64,000 bases of DNA from Bacillota bacterium. Its GTDB lineage: Bacteria > Bacillota > UBA4882 > UBA8346. The notes below the pieces were generated by a model. That model had not been told where the DNA came from and did no database searches. It was given only the letters and a program-made list of their open reading frames with translations. The DNA is taken from NCBI GenBank assembly GCA_023402395.1, contig JAEYGI010000051.1, forward strand, positions 1 through 64,000. Direction: 5' to 3'. The position numbers and the translations under genes were made by a program. Shown piece by piece: positions 32,596 through 41,161 of this stretch. How positions within the stretch are numbered: the stretch's first letter is position 1; the number at the start of each line of letters is the position of its first letter.

Positions 32596-33759
32596 CTACT
32601 CCCCTCTCATCCTTCCAAGCCAACCGCCGATTGTATCCCAGATCCAACGCCAGGCCCGGGTGAAAATATTGGCACGGTTCACTTTTTCGGTGCTATAGAG
32701 GGGAGCCCGGCCGATCTCTTTACCGTCCAGTATCGCCCGGATCGTTCCCACCCGGCCGCCGGCGGGGATCGGAAATTTCAACTTGGGATCCGCAACCAGC
32801 TTCGCTGCAACGGCCACGTTTTTCCCCCGCTCCACCAATACCCTGAAGTCGCGCTTGACTTTGACCGGAACCTCCCGTTTCTGGGCCTCTCTAATATATA
32901 CCTGTCCGGCAACTTGTTTAGAATCCCGGATCGTTTTCCATTCAAAGTTCCGGTACCCGTAGTCAAGCAGCCGCCTGGTCTCGGACACCCGCTTGGCGTT
33001 GGACGCCGCGCCGAGGATCACGCTAATCAGCCGGAAATCTCCTTTTTGGGCGGTGGCCGAGAGACAAAACTTGGCCTCGTCGGTATGCCCCGTCTTCAGG
33101 CCATCGGTTCCCCGATAGGCCCGGAGCAGATCATTGGTGTTCTTTAAAACAAAGGCGCCGCCGCGCAGGCTGTCGAGCCAGATCGAGGTGTACTCCAGCA
33201 CCGCCGGATGCTTGACGATCAATTCCCGGGACATCACCGCCAGATCATAGGCGCTGCTGTAGTGATTGGGGTCCGGCAGCCCGGTTTCATTCTGAAAATG
33301 GGTGTTCTCAAGCTTCAGCGCCTTGGCCCGTTCGTTCATGGCATCGATAAAATCCTGAATCGATCCGTAGAGATGCTCGGCTACGGCGGCGCTGGCGTCA
33401 TTGGCCGAAACTACGGCGATGGCCTTGAACATCTCCCGCAGGGTCATTTCTTCCCCTTCCCTCAGATAAACCTGGGAACCTCCCATCCCGGCCGCCTCCG
33501 CCGAGGTCCGCACCATCTCGTCCCAGCGGACCCGGCCGGAATCGACCGCTTCCATGATCAAAAGCATGGTCATGACCTTGGTGACGCTGGCCGGCGGCAG
33601 CCGCTGGTCCTCATTTTGGGCGTAAAGGACCCGGCCGCTCACCGGGTCCATCAGCACCGCGGCCCGGGCATCGATGGAAAAAGCGGCTACCGCCGGGCCC
33701 GCCGCGGCCAGCCCGATCCAAATGGCCAATGCCAATCCTGCCAATCTTCGGATGAACAT
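32596..33759 (-). CDS. D-alanyl-D-alanine carboxypeptidase (DacF-like, S11)
   Basis: This 387-residue penicillin-binding protein of the S11 family trims the terminal D-Ala from murein pentapeptides. A signal peptide (1-26) precedes the catalytic domain. All three active-site boxes are present: Ser58-V-T-Lys61 (ASVTKVMT), Ser118-A-Asn120 (VSANDAS) and Lys222-T-G (LKTGHTDEA). A C-terminal beta domain and an amphipathic end (RAWRWIWDTIGGWLGRMRG) should hold it on the membrane. It is most like sporulation carboxypeptidases DacF/DacB, which tune spore cortex crosslinking, and this fits the spore genes nearby. Confidence 0.9.
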   Translation of the reverse strand: MFIRRLAGLALAIWIGLAAAGPAVAAFSIDARAAVLMDPVSGRVLYAQNEDQRLPPASVTKVMTMLLIMEAVDSGRVRWDEMVRTSAEAAGMGGSQVYLREGEEMTLREMFKAIAVVSANDASAAVAEHLYGSIQDFIDAMNERAKALKLENTHFQNETGLPDPNHYSSAYDLAVMSRELIVKHPAVLEYTSIWLDSLRGGAFVLKNTNDLLRAYRGTDGLKTGHTDEAKFCLSATAQKGDFRLISVILGAASNAKRVSETRRLLDYGYRNFEWKTIRDSKQVAGQVYIREAQKREVPVKVKRDFRVLVERGKNVAVAAKLVADPKLKFPIPAGGRVGTIRAILDGKEIGRAPLYSTEKVNRANIFTRAWRWIWDTIGGWLGRMRGE

Positions 33760-33897
33760 GAAAAATACCCCCTTATCTCTAACAGCATTCCCAAAAATGG
33801 GCGCCGCTATAAGGGGAGTGTGGTGGCATAACCGCCCCCGATTAACGTTAAACTAATGGCAAATCACACCACGCAAACAAAAAGGGAGGGAAAAACC

Positions 33898-34176
33898 GTG
33901 GCCACTCAAGAAAATCAGCAAAATACCGGCCAATATGAAAGCCCACAGCGAATGAGCCAGCCGCCGAATGTGATCACCACCAAGGATCTGGCCTATCTGA
34001 AGGACGCCATGTCCTGGGAGTTGCTGGCGATGAAGAAATGCCGGATGTACGCGGCCTTCGCCACCGATCCCGAGATCAAGGCCCACCTGGACGGCGTCGG
34101 CCAAATGCATCAGCGCCATTACGAGGAACTGCTCCAGTACGTCCAGTCCAACCCGAATCAGCAGTATTTGCAGTAA
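33898..34176 (+). CDS. CotF-like spore coat-family small protein
   Basis: This 92-residue protein begins at GTG (33898) after GGGAGG with 8-nt spacing. An earlier ATG at 33856 has no ribosome site. A Gln/Asn-rich N-terminal tail (TQENQQNTGQYESPQRMSQP) leads to a helical domain, DLAYLKDAMSWELLAMKKCRMYAAF and HLDGVGQMHQRHYEELLQYV, which resembles half of the ferritin-like CotF coat domain. It lies upstream of a clearer CotF protein, separated by a repeat cluster. It probably sits in the spore coat and is made in the mother cell late in sporulation. Family placement is by pattern only. Confidence 0.65.
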   Translation: MATQENQQNTGQYESPQRMSQPPNVITTKDLAYLKDAMSWELLAMKKCRMYAAFATDPEIKAHLDGVGQMHQRHYEELLQYVQSNPNQQYLQ

Positions 34177-34189
34177 TCCGTTGGTAATT

Positions 34190-34327
34190 TACAGTTGCTA
34201 GTTCCTAGTTGCTGGTTCCTAGTTACCGGTTGGTGATTTATCGGTTAGGTAAATAAATTTGGCCTGTTTCTCCCCAAGCCAACAATATCACCCATGAACC
34301 AGGAACTAAAAACCAAGAACCAACCCA
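34190..34327. repeat. CTAGTTCC/CTGGTTGC heptamer cluster, copy 3
   Basis: The left arm GTTGCTAGTTCCTAGTTGCT with GGTTCCTAG, and the right arm GAACCAGGAACTAAAAACCA, are inverted relative to one another. It lies between the two coat-protein genes, so transcription across it would give a long hairpin RNA. Confidence 0.6.
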
Positions 34328-34348
34328 ATCACGAAAGGAGAACACCCC

Positions 34349-34705
34349 ATGGACAGTCAAAGCACCTCCAGCGCCAATCCCAATCAGATCAAGAACCCTC
34401 AGACCGGGCAGTTGCCGAAGGTCAAGGGCCCGGAAATGAACGAACGGGATTTTCTGAACGATATTCTGGCTACGGAAAAGTATCTGACCGACAACTTCAA
34501 TATCTTTGTCCGCGAGGCGAGCAATCAGATTCTGCACCAGCACACCATGAAGATTCTCAATGAAAGCCACGTGGCGGCCAGGAACCTTTTCAACCTGATG
34601 TTCCGGAAAGGCTGGTACAGCCTGACTGCGGCCGGCCAGCCGGAACTGCAGCAGACCGGCCAGCAGTTTCAGAATTATAAGAGCCAGGAACCGTATCAGG
34701 AATAG
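34349..34705 (+). CDS. CotF family spore coat protein
   Basis: This 118-residue coat protein of the CotF family starts with a Ser/Asn/Pro-rich tail (1-30). The helical domain follows: NERDFLNDILATEKYLTDNFNIFVREASNQ and LNESHVAARNLFNLMFRKGWYSL. The pattern NDxLxTEKxLxxxYN...A and the ending KGWY are hallmarks of CotF. GAAAGGAG precedes the ATG. The Gln/Tyr-rich C-terminus (FQNYKSQEPYQ) is suitable for crosslinking. It is probably expressed with the small coat protein upstream. Confidence 0.82.
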   Translation: MDSQSTSSANPNQIKNPQTGQLPKVKGPEMNERDFLNDILATEKYLTDNFNIFVREASNQILHQHTMKILNESHVAARNLFNLMFRKGWYSLTAAGQPELQQTGQQFQNYKSQEPYQE

Positions 34706-34753
34706 GAGAACGGGTTTCGGGACGGCCGGCTTGCCCCTGGGTCGCGGCCAAGC

Positions 34754-34791
34754 GCAAAGGCTGTTATGGGATTGCCGGTAACAGCCTTTGC
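34754..34791. terminator. Hairpin between convergent genes
   Basis: GCAAAGGCTGTTA and TAACAGCCTTTGC form a perfect 13-bp stem with a 12-nt loop. It lies between the coat-protein gene (plus) and the methyltransferase gene (minus). No long T tract follows, so termination is likely but not certain. Confidence 0.55.
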
Positions 34792-34804
34792 CGATCCGGT
34801 TCGG

Positions 34805-35665
34805 TCAGACCCTGCGGGCGAAAATCCCGAAGGTTTCGGCAGCTTCGCCCAACTCCTCCCCTTTCAGGTTCTGATAGACTTTTTCAACCCGGAACCCGTG
34901 ACTCCGAAGCAGTCCGGTAATCTCCTCCAGTCCGAACAGCCGGTGATAGAGGCGGATGACCCGGACCGCGCCGTCGGCGTCAATGATTGTGTATTGCATC
35001 CCTTCGGTTTTGGGGTCTTCGTAAAGAAAAGTGCTGCTGATTTCGATATAGGGGCCGGACCGCCAGAACCCGCCGCGCTCGTGGATGGAGATGTGGTTGG
35101 ACGGCGCGGTTTTCCGGTTGGCGGTGATCACGTCGACGATAAAAACTCCGTCGTCCCTCAGCGCCGCATGAATCCTTCGCAACAGCGTTGACTGTTCTTC
35201 CGGGTTCAAAACGCAAAAATCGTAATAGATCAGTGTCGCCACATCGAAAGCGTCCTGAAAACCGAGGGCCAGATAATTCATGATTAGAAATTCGGTATTC
35301 GGAAAACTCGGCTTGACGGTGTCCAGGGCATACTTAACGGACCGCTCGGAAAGGTCGACCCCGGTGACCCTGGCTCCGGATTTGGCGAATTCCCGGACAT
35401 AAAGCCCGGGGCCGCAGCCCAGATCAATTACGGTTTTGGCCGGATCCATTCCGGTCCGTTCCATGATGAACCTGGTTTCCGCCGCTATGGTTTCTTTGGT
35501 TTTGCTGGCTGCCTCGACCTCCGGGTCCAGATGAAACCTTAGCATTTGCCCGGAGATATGGTCGTCATCCCAAAATTTGCCCGTGCCCTTAGTGAAGAGC
35601 GCCGGCTTGGCCAGGCATTCCCGCAGGAGATGCAGGTCCAAACGGTTGTTGTCAATAAGGTTCAT
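34805..35665 (-). CDS. SAM-dependent class I methyltransferase
   Basis: This 286-residue cytosolic methyltransferase has a Rossmann fold. Motif I is VIDLGCGPGLYVREFAKSG and the SAM ribose-binding acid follows in VTGVDLSERSVKYA. DVATLIYYDFCVLNPEEQSTLL is the post-I region, and FIVDVIT is motif IV. An N-terminal extension of about 65 residues (LLRECLAKPALFTKGTGKFWDD) is probably a substrate lid. The C-terminal part has EEITGLLRSHGFRVEKVYQN. GGAGC precedes the ATG. A terminator-like hairpin lies 95 nt upstream, so the gene may have an attenuated leader. The methyl acceptor is unknown. Confidence 0.85.
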   Translation of the reverse strand: MNLIDNNRLDLHLLRECLAKPALFTKGTGKFWDDDHISGQMLRFHLDPEVEAASKTKETIAAETRFIMERTGMDPAKTVIDLGCGPGLYVREFAKSGARVTGVDLSERSVKYALDTVKPSFPNTEFLIMNYLALGFQDAFDVATLIYYDFCVLNPEEQSTLLRRIHAALRDDGVFIVDVITANRKTAPSNHISIHERGGFWRSGPYIEISSTFLYEDPKTEGMQYTIIDADGAVRVIRLYHRLFGLEEITGLLRSHGFRVEKVYQNLKGEELGEAAETFGIFARRV

Positions 35666-35759
35666 GCGCTATCGCTCCTTTTTGGCGTTGATGGTTTTCC
35701 CGGCAGAGCCGCTGGCGCGCCGAAGCGCGGTCCGCTTGGGGAACATAGTCCCGGCAAAC

Positions 35760-35785
35760 AAAAAACGCCTCAGTTTCTGAGACGT
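35760..35785 (-). terminator. Terminator upstream of the methyltransferase gene
   Basis: On the minus strand ACGTCTCAG and CTGAGGCGT pair, followed by TTTTTTG. It lies between the DUF6809-like remnant and the methyltransferase start. It may terminate an upstream transcript or work as an attenuator. Just upstream is a tandem repeat of GTGTTGGCGC. Confidence 0.7.
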
Positions 35786-36459
35786 TATCCGCGCCAACAC
35801 GCGCCAACACTCAGAATACTTAAAACAACCCGCCCCAAATAAACCGTTGCCGGACAGGCGTCCGACGGTTCATCCGGATTGAAAAGCGTTGTTTTAAATA
35901 TTCCGGTGTTTCCAATTCATTCAATTGTTCCAATGAATCGGATCGATCAACCCCTTCGGCTTTGCCTCGTTACTCTATTTATTAAAATAACACCGGTAGC
36001 AGAAAATGTAAAGAGGCCTGGGACGGCTAATCTCGGTTCACGGGATCTGACGCTCTTCGCCACACTTGATCTGTCGGCCGGGGTGATGCGCCGTGAAACC
36101 GATAAGCAATTCAAGCTGTCCACTTCATTGAAAACCTTTGGCGCCAATCTCTTTTCTTTTTGACCGACCAAAAAGAAACAAAAAGTCGCCGGATTCGGCC
36201 TGAACCCATCCCTGGGGGCCTCATCTTTTGGCCGTCCTGCCCCTGAGAACCCGCATGGTTCCGGTCCTCCTGCAATTCATCCAGTAACGGTCGTCGCCAT
36301 CCATGGCAGTACGCAACCGCATCGGGTGAAGTCTTCGAAGCCGACCGCTGTTTTTCATCCGCGAAAAAAAGCGGCGGTGATTGATCATCCGTGGCAGGCG
36401 GGTGCATCTTTTTTGGTTGCCTATAAACCATGTAAATCTTAAACCCTGAAACACGCCCT
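35786..36459. other. Intergenic region without recognised gene
   Basis: Scanned on both strands: several short frames occur but none has a convincing start or composition. The region carries CTTTTTGACCGACCAAAAAG near 36152, a small inverted repeat, and is bordered by the remnant gene. Confidence 0.4.
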
Positions 36460-36699
36460 TCACCGCACGACCTCTTCCCTGCCGTTCAATACTTCGATCA
36501 CGATCAACGCGCCCAGTTTGAAGCCATAGGCGAACGCGGCCGATGTCTCCATGGCGCTGGACTGATCGCGAAGATCCAGCAAGGCTTCGAGTTGTTGGTA
36601 GTCCGCTTCCGCGAGTTTCGTTTGCCAGATTTTCATAGACGCGGCGATTTTCTGGTTTACCGGGCGGTATTGGGGGTCTTTGATTAGCTGAAAAAATAG
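36460..36699 (-). pseudogene. 5'-truncated DUF6809-like gene remnant
   Basis: The minus strand reads FQLIKDPQYRPVNQKIAASM, then KIWQTKLAEADYQQLEALLD and FAYGFKLGALIVIEVLNGRE, ending in VVR and a stop at 36460-36462. The pattern of a helix pair ending in YGFKLGA is like the small DUF6809 proteins of Firmicutes. The frame is closed by TAG just before its first residue and has no start, so it has lost its N-terminus. It lies at the edge of the AT-rich defence island. Confidence 0.55.
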
Positions 36700-36857
36700 C
36701 TACCAATAAACAAACTTTAAGCCGCTATGAGAAAAATCAAAGAGAACCGGGGATTAATATCGTAGCAAGGATTGCGAATTTTTTTGAAGTATCAATTGAT
36801 TATTTGGCCGAGAGGAGAAATCAAAGATAAATTTTTTGTTCTTGTATTATTTGTAAT

Positions 36858-37583
36858 TCACTCTGTTTTTATTAGTCTTCCTTTTATCTTTGGAATGTAT
36901 CGTGATAGTTCTTCCACCAGCTCATGCACTCTGGTTGCCGGAACCGATTGTGAAGGTGTTTTGCCAACATGGTCGAGCATTCTTTGTTTTGCCCACCGTA
37001 TTGCCAACTCAAGATTACCATGTTTTAAAAGTAAACTAAACATTTTTGAACGATTTTTCCGATAGCGACCTATCCCCACCCTTTCAAAATGTCCGTTCAA
37101 TTTTCGAATGTAATGATCTCGGGTGAGATCCGATTGTAAATTTTCGAAATGAAGCAAGAACCAATATTCAATACATTGGTTCGACCAAGCAACATTAAAA
37201 TTTATTCCACTTTCTCTCGAAAGCCTCCCGGCCTCAGACTGAGTTGTATCAAATCGATCCGGTGGGAAATCATCTTTGTCATACACGAGCCAAACTTGAG
37301 TAACCTGACCTCTCAACTCTTCAACATATTGTTTTGCCCGTTCGAGTAAGAACAATGTATTGGTAGCTTCACCTCTAATATCGATTGCAACCTGTTTCAC
37401 CTCTACTCGATGGTCATAGTGAGCATTAATCAGATCTTTAATCTCTTTAAAATATTCCGGTTCAGTCTTTTTTCCCTCACAGACGATTAAATAATACTCC
37501 AGAGGGTCAATATAACCAATTTTTCTTGCTTTTCTCCCCAGGGCATTAACTGGACAACTAGATTTTCGAGTTCCTTTACTCAT
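36858..37583 (-). CDS. RloB-like TOPRIM-type protein
   Basis: This 241-residue protein is of the RloB family, often found with an SMC/ABC-like ATPase in defence loci. VCEGKKTEPEYF (Glu36, Glu41) and VYDKDDFP (Asp102, Asp104, Asp105) match the acidic metal site of a TOPRIM-like fold. The middle has QCIEYWFLLHFENLQS and HYIRKLNGHFERVGIG, typical of the family. Its ATG (37583) overlaps the ATPase stop by 4 nt (ATGA), so it is made with the ATPase. The gene is strongly AT-rich compared with its neighbours, a sign of recent transfer. It is the likely effector nuclease of the pair. Confidence 0.8.
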   Translation of the reverse strand: MSKGTRKSSCPVNALGRKARKIGYIDPLEYYLIVCEGKKTEPEYFKEIKDLINAHYDHRVEVKQVAIDIRGEATNTLFLLERAKQYVEELRGQVTQVWLVYDKDDFPPDRFDTTQSEAGRLSRESGINFNVAWSNQCIEYWFLLHFENLQSDLTRDHYIRKLNGHFERVGIGRYRKNRSKMFSLLLKHGNLELAIRWAKQRMLDHVGKTPSQSVPATRVHELVEELSRYIPKIKGRLIKTE

Positions 37584-38797
37584 AACTCTTGCTCCCAATC
37601 CAGGCAGCATCTTAGATACGGATCGGCACCGTATCTTCCTTCCAAATATTGCTTGTCATATGTGGCATCCTTGCGAATACTCTTGCCATCTCCATCTTTA
37701 ATCTCAATTAGAGAATATAGTTTAGAACTCTGTTCCCGGTCCTTAGCAACAAACCAAATCTCATCGCGCCGGAAAACTTCTTTTTTCATCGTAGATAAGT
37801 CATGGGAGGTAAAAATCAATTGAGCCTTGTGGGGATTTGATTTTCGACTGCGAAACAGCTCAATGATATACCGAATGAGTTTCGGATGAAGTTTGGCATC
37901 CATTTCATCTATTACTACAACTCCCCCTTCCTTCAAGGCGTTAATAATCATCGGTAGAAATCCAAATAATTTTCTTGTTCCACTCGACTCTTCATGAAGT
38001 TCTAACTCAAATCCTTTATTCCGAATAAGATGTTTTGTAAAAATATTAAAGTTGTCTTCTCCTCCTTCAACACAACGATAATCAATAACATCCACATCCA
38101 TTTCCCGAAGCATTTTTAGCATGATACTTTGCCCTATATCATCTTCGAATAAAATTATTCTCATATCCATTAAAGGGTCACCAAAATTAATAATTTCACA
38201 GTTTTCAAACCAATCAATAACTTCATTTATTAAATCGATTTCCTTAAGAATTTTTATATACGACAAAAAGGGTGTTGTTTCGGATACATCCGTTTTTTCC
38301 AAAGATTTTAACTGTTGTCCGACCTGAATGTATCCTTTGTCTTTGTCCCGTACAAAAACTTTGCTGGTTCGCTTACCATTTTTGGTTTGCCTATATAAAC
38401 TCTCATACATAATCACATTCTTTTTCAGCTTCAAAGTGTATCTGTATTCAGCGCTTCCCGCCCGGAAAAACACATCAAATTCAGACGGTTCTTCAATCGA
38501 TTTTTCATCAAATTTGAATGGAATTGCCTGAGCCGACCCTTTCGACTTAGTTCCTTTTTCACTTTTAAGAAATTGAATCGGACGCATAACCACATCAACC
38601 AAAAAAGCCAGCGCTTCTAAAACCGTACTTTTCCCCCCCCCATTCGGACCATAAATAACCGCCAGCGGCAAAAATCTTTGATCGTCACTGTCCACTAGGA
38701 GGGAATCGTCATGTTCAGAAATAGGAGTTGCTTGCATATCAAGAGTAGCTTCATTTTGAAAGCTCTTAAAATTCTTAAAGATAAATTGACATAGCAT
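37580..38797 (-). CDS. AAA-family ATPase (RloA/AbiL-type), partner of RloB
   Basis: This 405-residue ABC/SMC-like ATPase has Walker A GPNGGGKST (50-58), an ABC signature-like EESSGTRKLF, Walker B GGVVVIDEMDAKLHP and the switch FTSHDLSTM. The N-terminus FIFKNFKSFQNEATLDM is typical of the AAA_15/AAA_21 group. Members couple DNA or phage sensing to a partner nuclease. The RloB gene overlaps it by 4 nt. ATG at 38797 is preferred (GGAG, 8-nt spacing) over the in-frame GTG inside the ribosome site. Like its partner it is AT-rich. Similar pairs are classed with AbiL; PARIS is analogous but uses a different effector family. Confidence 0.85.
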   Translation of the reverse strand: MLCQFIFKNFKSFQNEATLDMQATPISEHDDSLLVDSDDQRFLPLAVIYGPNGGGKSTVLEALAFLVDVVMRPIQFLKSEKGTKSKGSAQAIPFKFDEKSIEEPSEFDVFFRAGSAEYRYTLKLKKNVIMYESLYRQTKNGKRTSKVFVRDKDKGYIQVGQQLKSLEKTDVSETTPFLSYIKILKEIDLINEVIDWFENCEIINFGDPLMDMRIILFEDDIGQSIMLKMLREMDVDVIDYRCVEGGEDNFNIFTKHLIRNKGFELELHEESSGTRKLFGFLPMIINALKEGGVVVIDEMDAKLHPKLIRYIIELFRSRKSNPHKAQLIFTSHDLSTMKKEVFRRDEIWFVAKDREQSSKLYSLIEIKDGDGKSIRKDATYDKQYLEGRYGADPYLRCCLDWEQEL

Positions 38798-39182
38798 TCC
38801 ATTCACTCCGGTTCAATAAAATCTCGTTATTAATGTATTATATTCTTTATTAATCCAACTATACCTCTATTTTCGAGATTTTTTCTCATAACAGTCACGA
38901 TATTATGAGAGTCCCTGCCAGCACGAAAAAATGTCAGTGTAAAATAGATATTCGTTCAAATAATGAAGAAAAACTATTCGACACCTGAAACATTCCTAAC
39001 CTCTGATAGGAGGAGCCCTATCAAACAGAGATGTTAAAGAACCGGATGGCATTAGGCAATGAATTTTCCGGGCAAGCCGTCATAAGAGGCAAAGAGCCTC
39101 CCAAGTAACATTTTTTAGCGGTCAAAAAGTGACAGATTGGCGCCAGAGCGTAACGGATCAGTTCCTTGTCTTAACCTGAAAA

Positions 39183-39292
39183 CACAGAATCACGGATTTA
39201 ACGGATTAAAGGATGCCACGGATTGAAACCATGACAGTAAAACGCTCTGTCCGTGAAATCCGTTAATCGATGTAAATCCACGATCTCCCCGT
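39183..39292. repeat. GGATTTAACGGATTAA inverted repeat
   Basis: CACGGATTTAACGGATTAAAGG on one side and GTCCGTGAAATCCGTTAATCG on the other are inverted copies, with ATGCCACGGATTGA between. It lies in the gap (38798-39438) between the defence ATPase and the MATE pump, where no gene is seen. Confidence 0.55.
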
Positions 39293-39438
39293 TCAACGGC
39301 CCACCTATCTCACGCCCCTAATCAATCCTCTTCCACTGATAATTAACCACGATAGCCGTTTATTGATGGGCGGTGATCTCCCATTGAACATGCAATGATT
39401 GCTCACCCGTGGGCAGGTGTTCCGCCGCGCATTTCGGA

Positions 39439-40788
39439 TTAGCGGCCAAGGTCGCCGTTCCACCCCTCCCCCCGTAGCTCCTTCCCCGACTTCCTCATCC
39501 AATAATACGCAAGTCCGAACACCATCAGCTCGGCGACGGCCGGGGCCAGCCAGATTCCGGCGTTTCCGATCAAAAGCGGCAGCGTCAAAATCAGCGGAAT
39601 CACCAAAAACAAGCCGCGAAGGGTAGAGATGATCGCGGCCTTCTTCGCGTCGCCCAGGGAAGTGAAATAAGCGGCGGCGATCATGTTGTATCCGTTAAGC
39701 AGGAACGATAACGAAAATAGCTTCAACCCGGCCGCCGCCATCTCCAGCAGCGATTCGTCCCCTTTGGCGAAGATTCCGGCAAGCGTCCGTCCCTGGAGAC
39801 AAGCGGCCGCGAACACGGCGGCCCCTACGACGACTGCCGCGAGCAAGGCAATGGCGGTCAATTCCGCAATCGCCCGGTTGCGCTTGGCCCCGGACCAGTA
39901 ACTGAGCATCGGATGAATTCCCACGGCAATCCCCGTCAGGATCATATTTTGCACAAATGAGACGTATCCGACGATGGTCATGGCCGCCACTCCTTGAACC
40001 CCGATCCGTTTCAAGAGTACCCAATTAAAGATATAAACGATGATCGAAAGCGAAATCTGGGCCACGAATTCGGCCGAGCCGAGGCCGGCGATTCGTTTCA
40101 AGTCGTTAGGGTTCATTACGATTGGGCGCAATTTAAAAACGGACCGCTTGGAGAGAAAGTAGGCCAGTCCCAGGCCGAAGGCGAGCGTGACCGAGAGACC
40201 CGTGGCCAGCGCCGCCCCTCTCATCCCGAGATTGAACCGAAAAATGAACAGATAGTCCAGCCCGATATTCAGGAGATTGGCGACCACCCCGAACACCAAG
40301 GGCAGCTGGGGCTTGCCCTCACCCCGGATAAAGATGGAAAAGGTGAGATTGGCCATCATGAACAGGTAAAAAAACTTGATCGTCCCCAGGAAATCGCGGA
40401 CCAGCCCTTTTAGAACCCCGCCGGCATTAAGGAGCCGGAGGACGGTCTCCTCAAACAGCACCAGGATCAGCAGCGCGATCAGATTGACGATGACGTTGAT
40501 GACCAGGGAATAGGTGAAATAATAATTCGCCCGCCCCCGGTTCCCCTCTCCCAGGCTCTGGGCTGCCAACGTTACCCCGCCCGCCCCGGACATAATGGTC
40601 AAAGCAAGTAAGATATACAGCACCGGCAACGTCAGATTGACCGCGGCCAGCCCCTGTTCCCCCATTTTCCAGGCGATGAACATCCCGTCGACGATCGTGA
40701 TGAACGAGGTTAAAAACAACCCCGCGATGCACGGAATGGCATACTCTAAAAACGTCCGCAGCATGCTTTGATTCTCATCCATCATCAT
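39439..40788 (-). CDS. MATE family efflux transporter
   Basis: This 449-residue MATE exporter has twelve predicted helices in two halves. The first helix pattern FLEYAIPCIAGLFLTSFITIVDGMFIAW and the LAAVNLTLPVL segment match the MATE family. The second half has IAGLGSAEFVAQISLSIIVYIFNW. ATG at 40788 is chosen because GGAGAG lies 8 nt before the first of three tandem ATGs. These pumps use Na+ or H+ to expel cationic drugs or metabolites. The AraC/GyrI-type regulator upstream on the same strand is likely to control it, although a repeat element lies between them. Confidence 0.92.
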   Translation of the reverse strand: MMMDENQSMLRTFLEYAIPCIAGLFLTSFITIVDGMFIAWKMGEQGLAAVNLTLPVLYILLALTIMSGAGGVTLAAQSLGEGNRGRANYYFTYSLVINVIVNLIALLILVLFEETVLRLLNAGGVLKGLVRDFLGTIKFFYLFMMANLTFSIFIRGEGKPQLPLVFGVVANLLNIGLDYLFIFRFNLGMRGAALATGLSVTLAFGLGLAYFLSKRSVFKLRPIVMNPNDLKRIAGLGSAEFVAQISLSIIVYIFNWVLLKRIGVQGVAAMTIVGYVSFVQNMILTGIAVGIHPMLSYWSGAKRNRAIAELTAIALLAAVVVGAAVFAAACLQGRTLAGIFAKGDESLLEMAAAGLKLFSLSFLLNGYNMIAAAYFTSLGDAKKAAIISTLRGLFLVIPLILTLPLLIGNAGIWLAPAVAELMVFGLAYYWMRKSGKELRGEGWNGDLGR

Positions 40789-40867
40789 TGGAACACTCTC
40801 CTTTGATTCGTTTATGGAGAGTATTCTATAATGATTTGACCGGAAAAACTTCTGGATTCGTGCTTTG

Positions 40868-41155
40868 CTTCTAGAAGCCATGTGATAAAGTCTGAAACCA
40901 ATTCGGACCTAACCCTTGCCCTTCCCCGGGGAAGCTTAATTAAAGAGACTCATTCAAGGGGCAGGGCAACCCTAGCCGTTGTTCTCCAAAGGCTTTTGGA
41001 CTCCGGAGGCATCGGTTACTCTCCCACGCGGGGGACCAGAACCAAGGACGGTTCAAGGTCCGGCGCTCAGGATGAGATTACGCCGGGGAGAGCAAGAGAG
41101 AGGTCTGCGCCCAGATTTCAGATCATTAAGGCTTTTTCACAACGCTTCTAAAAGC
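40868..41155. repeat. GCGTTGTGATAAA-family element, 288 bp
   Basis: The left end CTTCTAGAAGCCATGTGATAAAG and the right end GGCTTTTTCACAACGCTTCT are inverted relative to one another. The interior holds no recognised gene. The right end starts 7 nt after the AraC-type stop codon. It resembles a non-autonomous mobile element or a 3'-UTR repeat. Confidence 0.6.
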
Positions 41156-41161
41156 CGAAGC

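Noticed and set aside
36221..36706. 161-residue minus-strand frame over the DUF6809-like remnant
   Set aside because: The neighbouring frame reads as a recognisable DUF6809-like C-terminus; this frame is Arg/Ser-rich and without motif.
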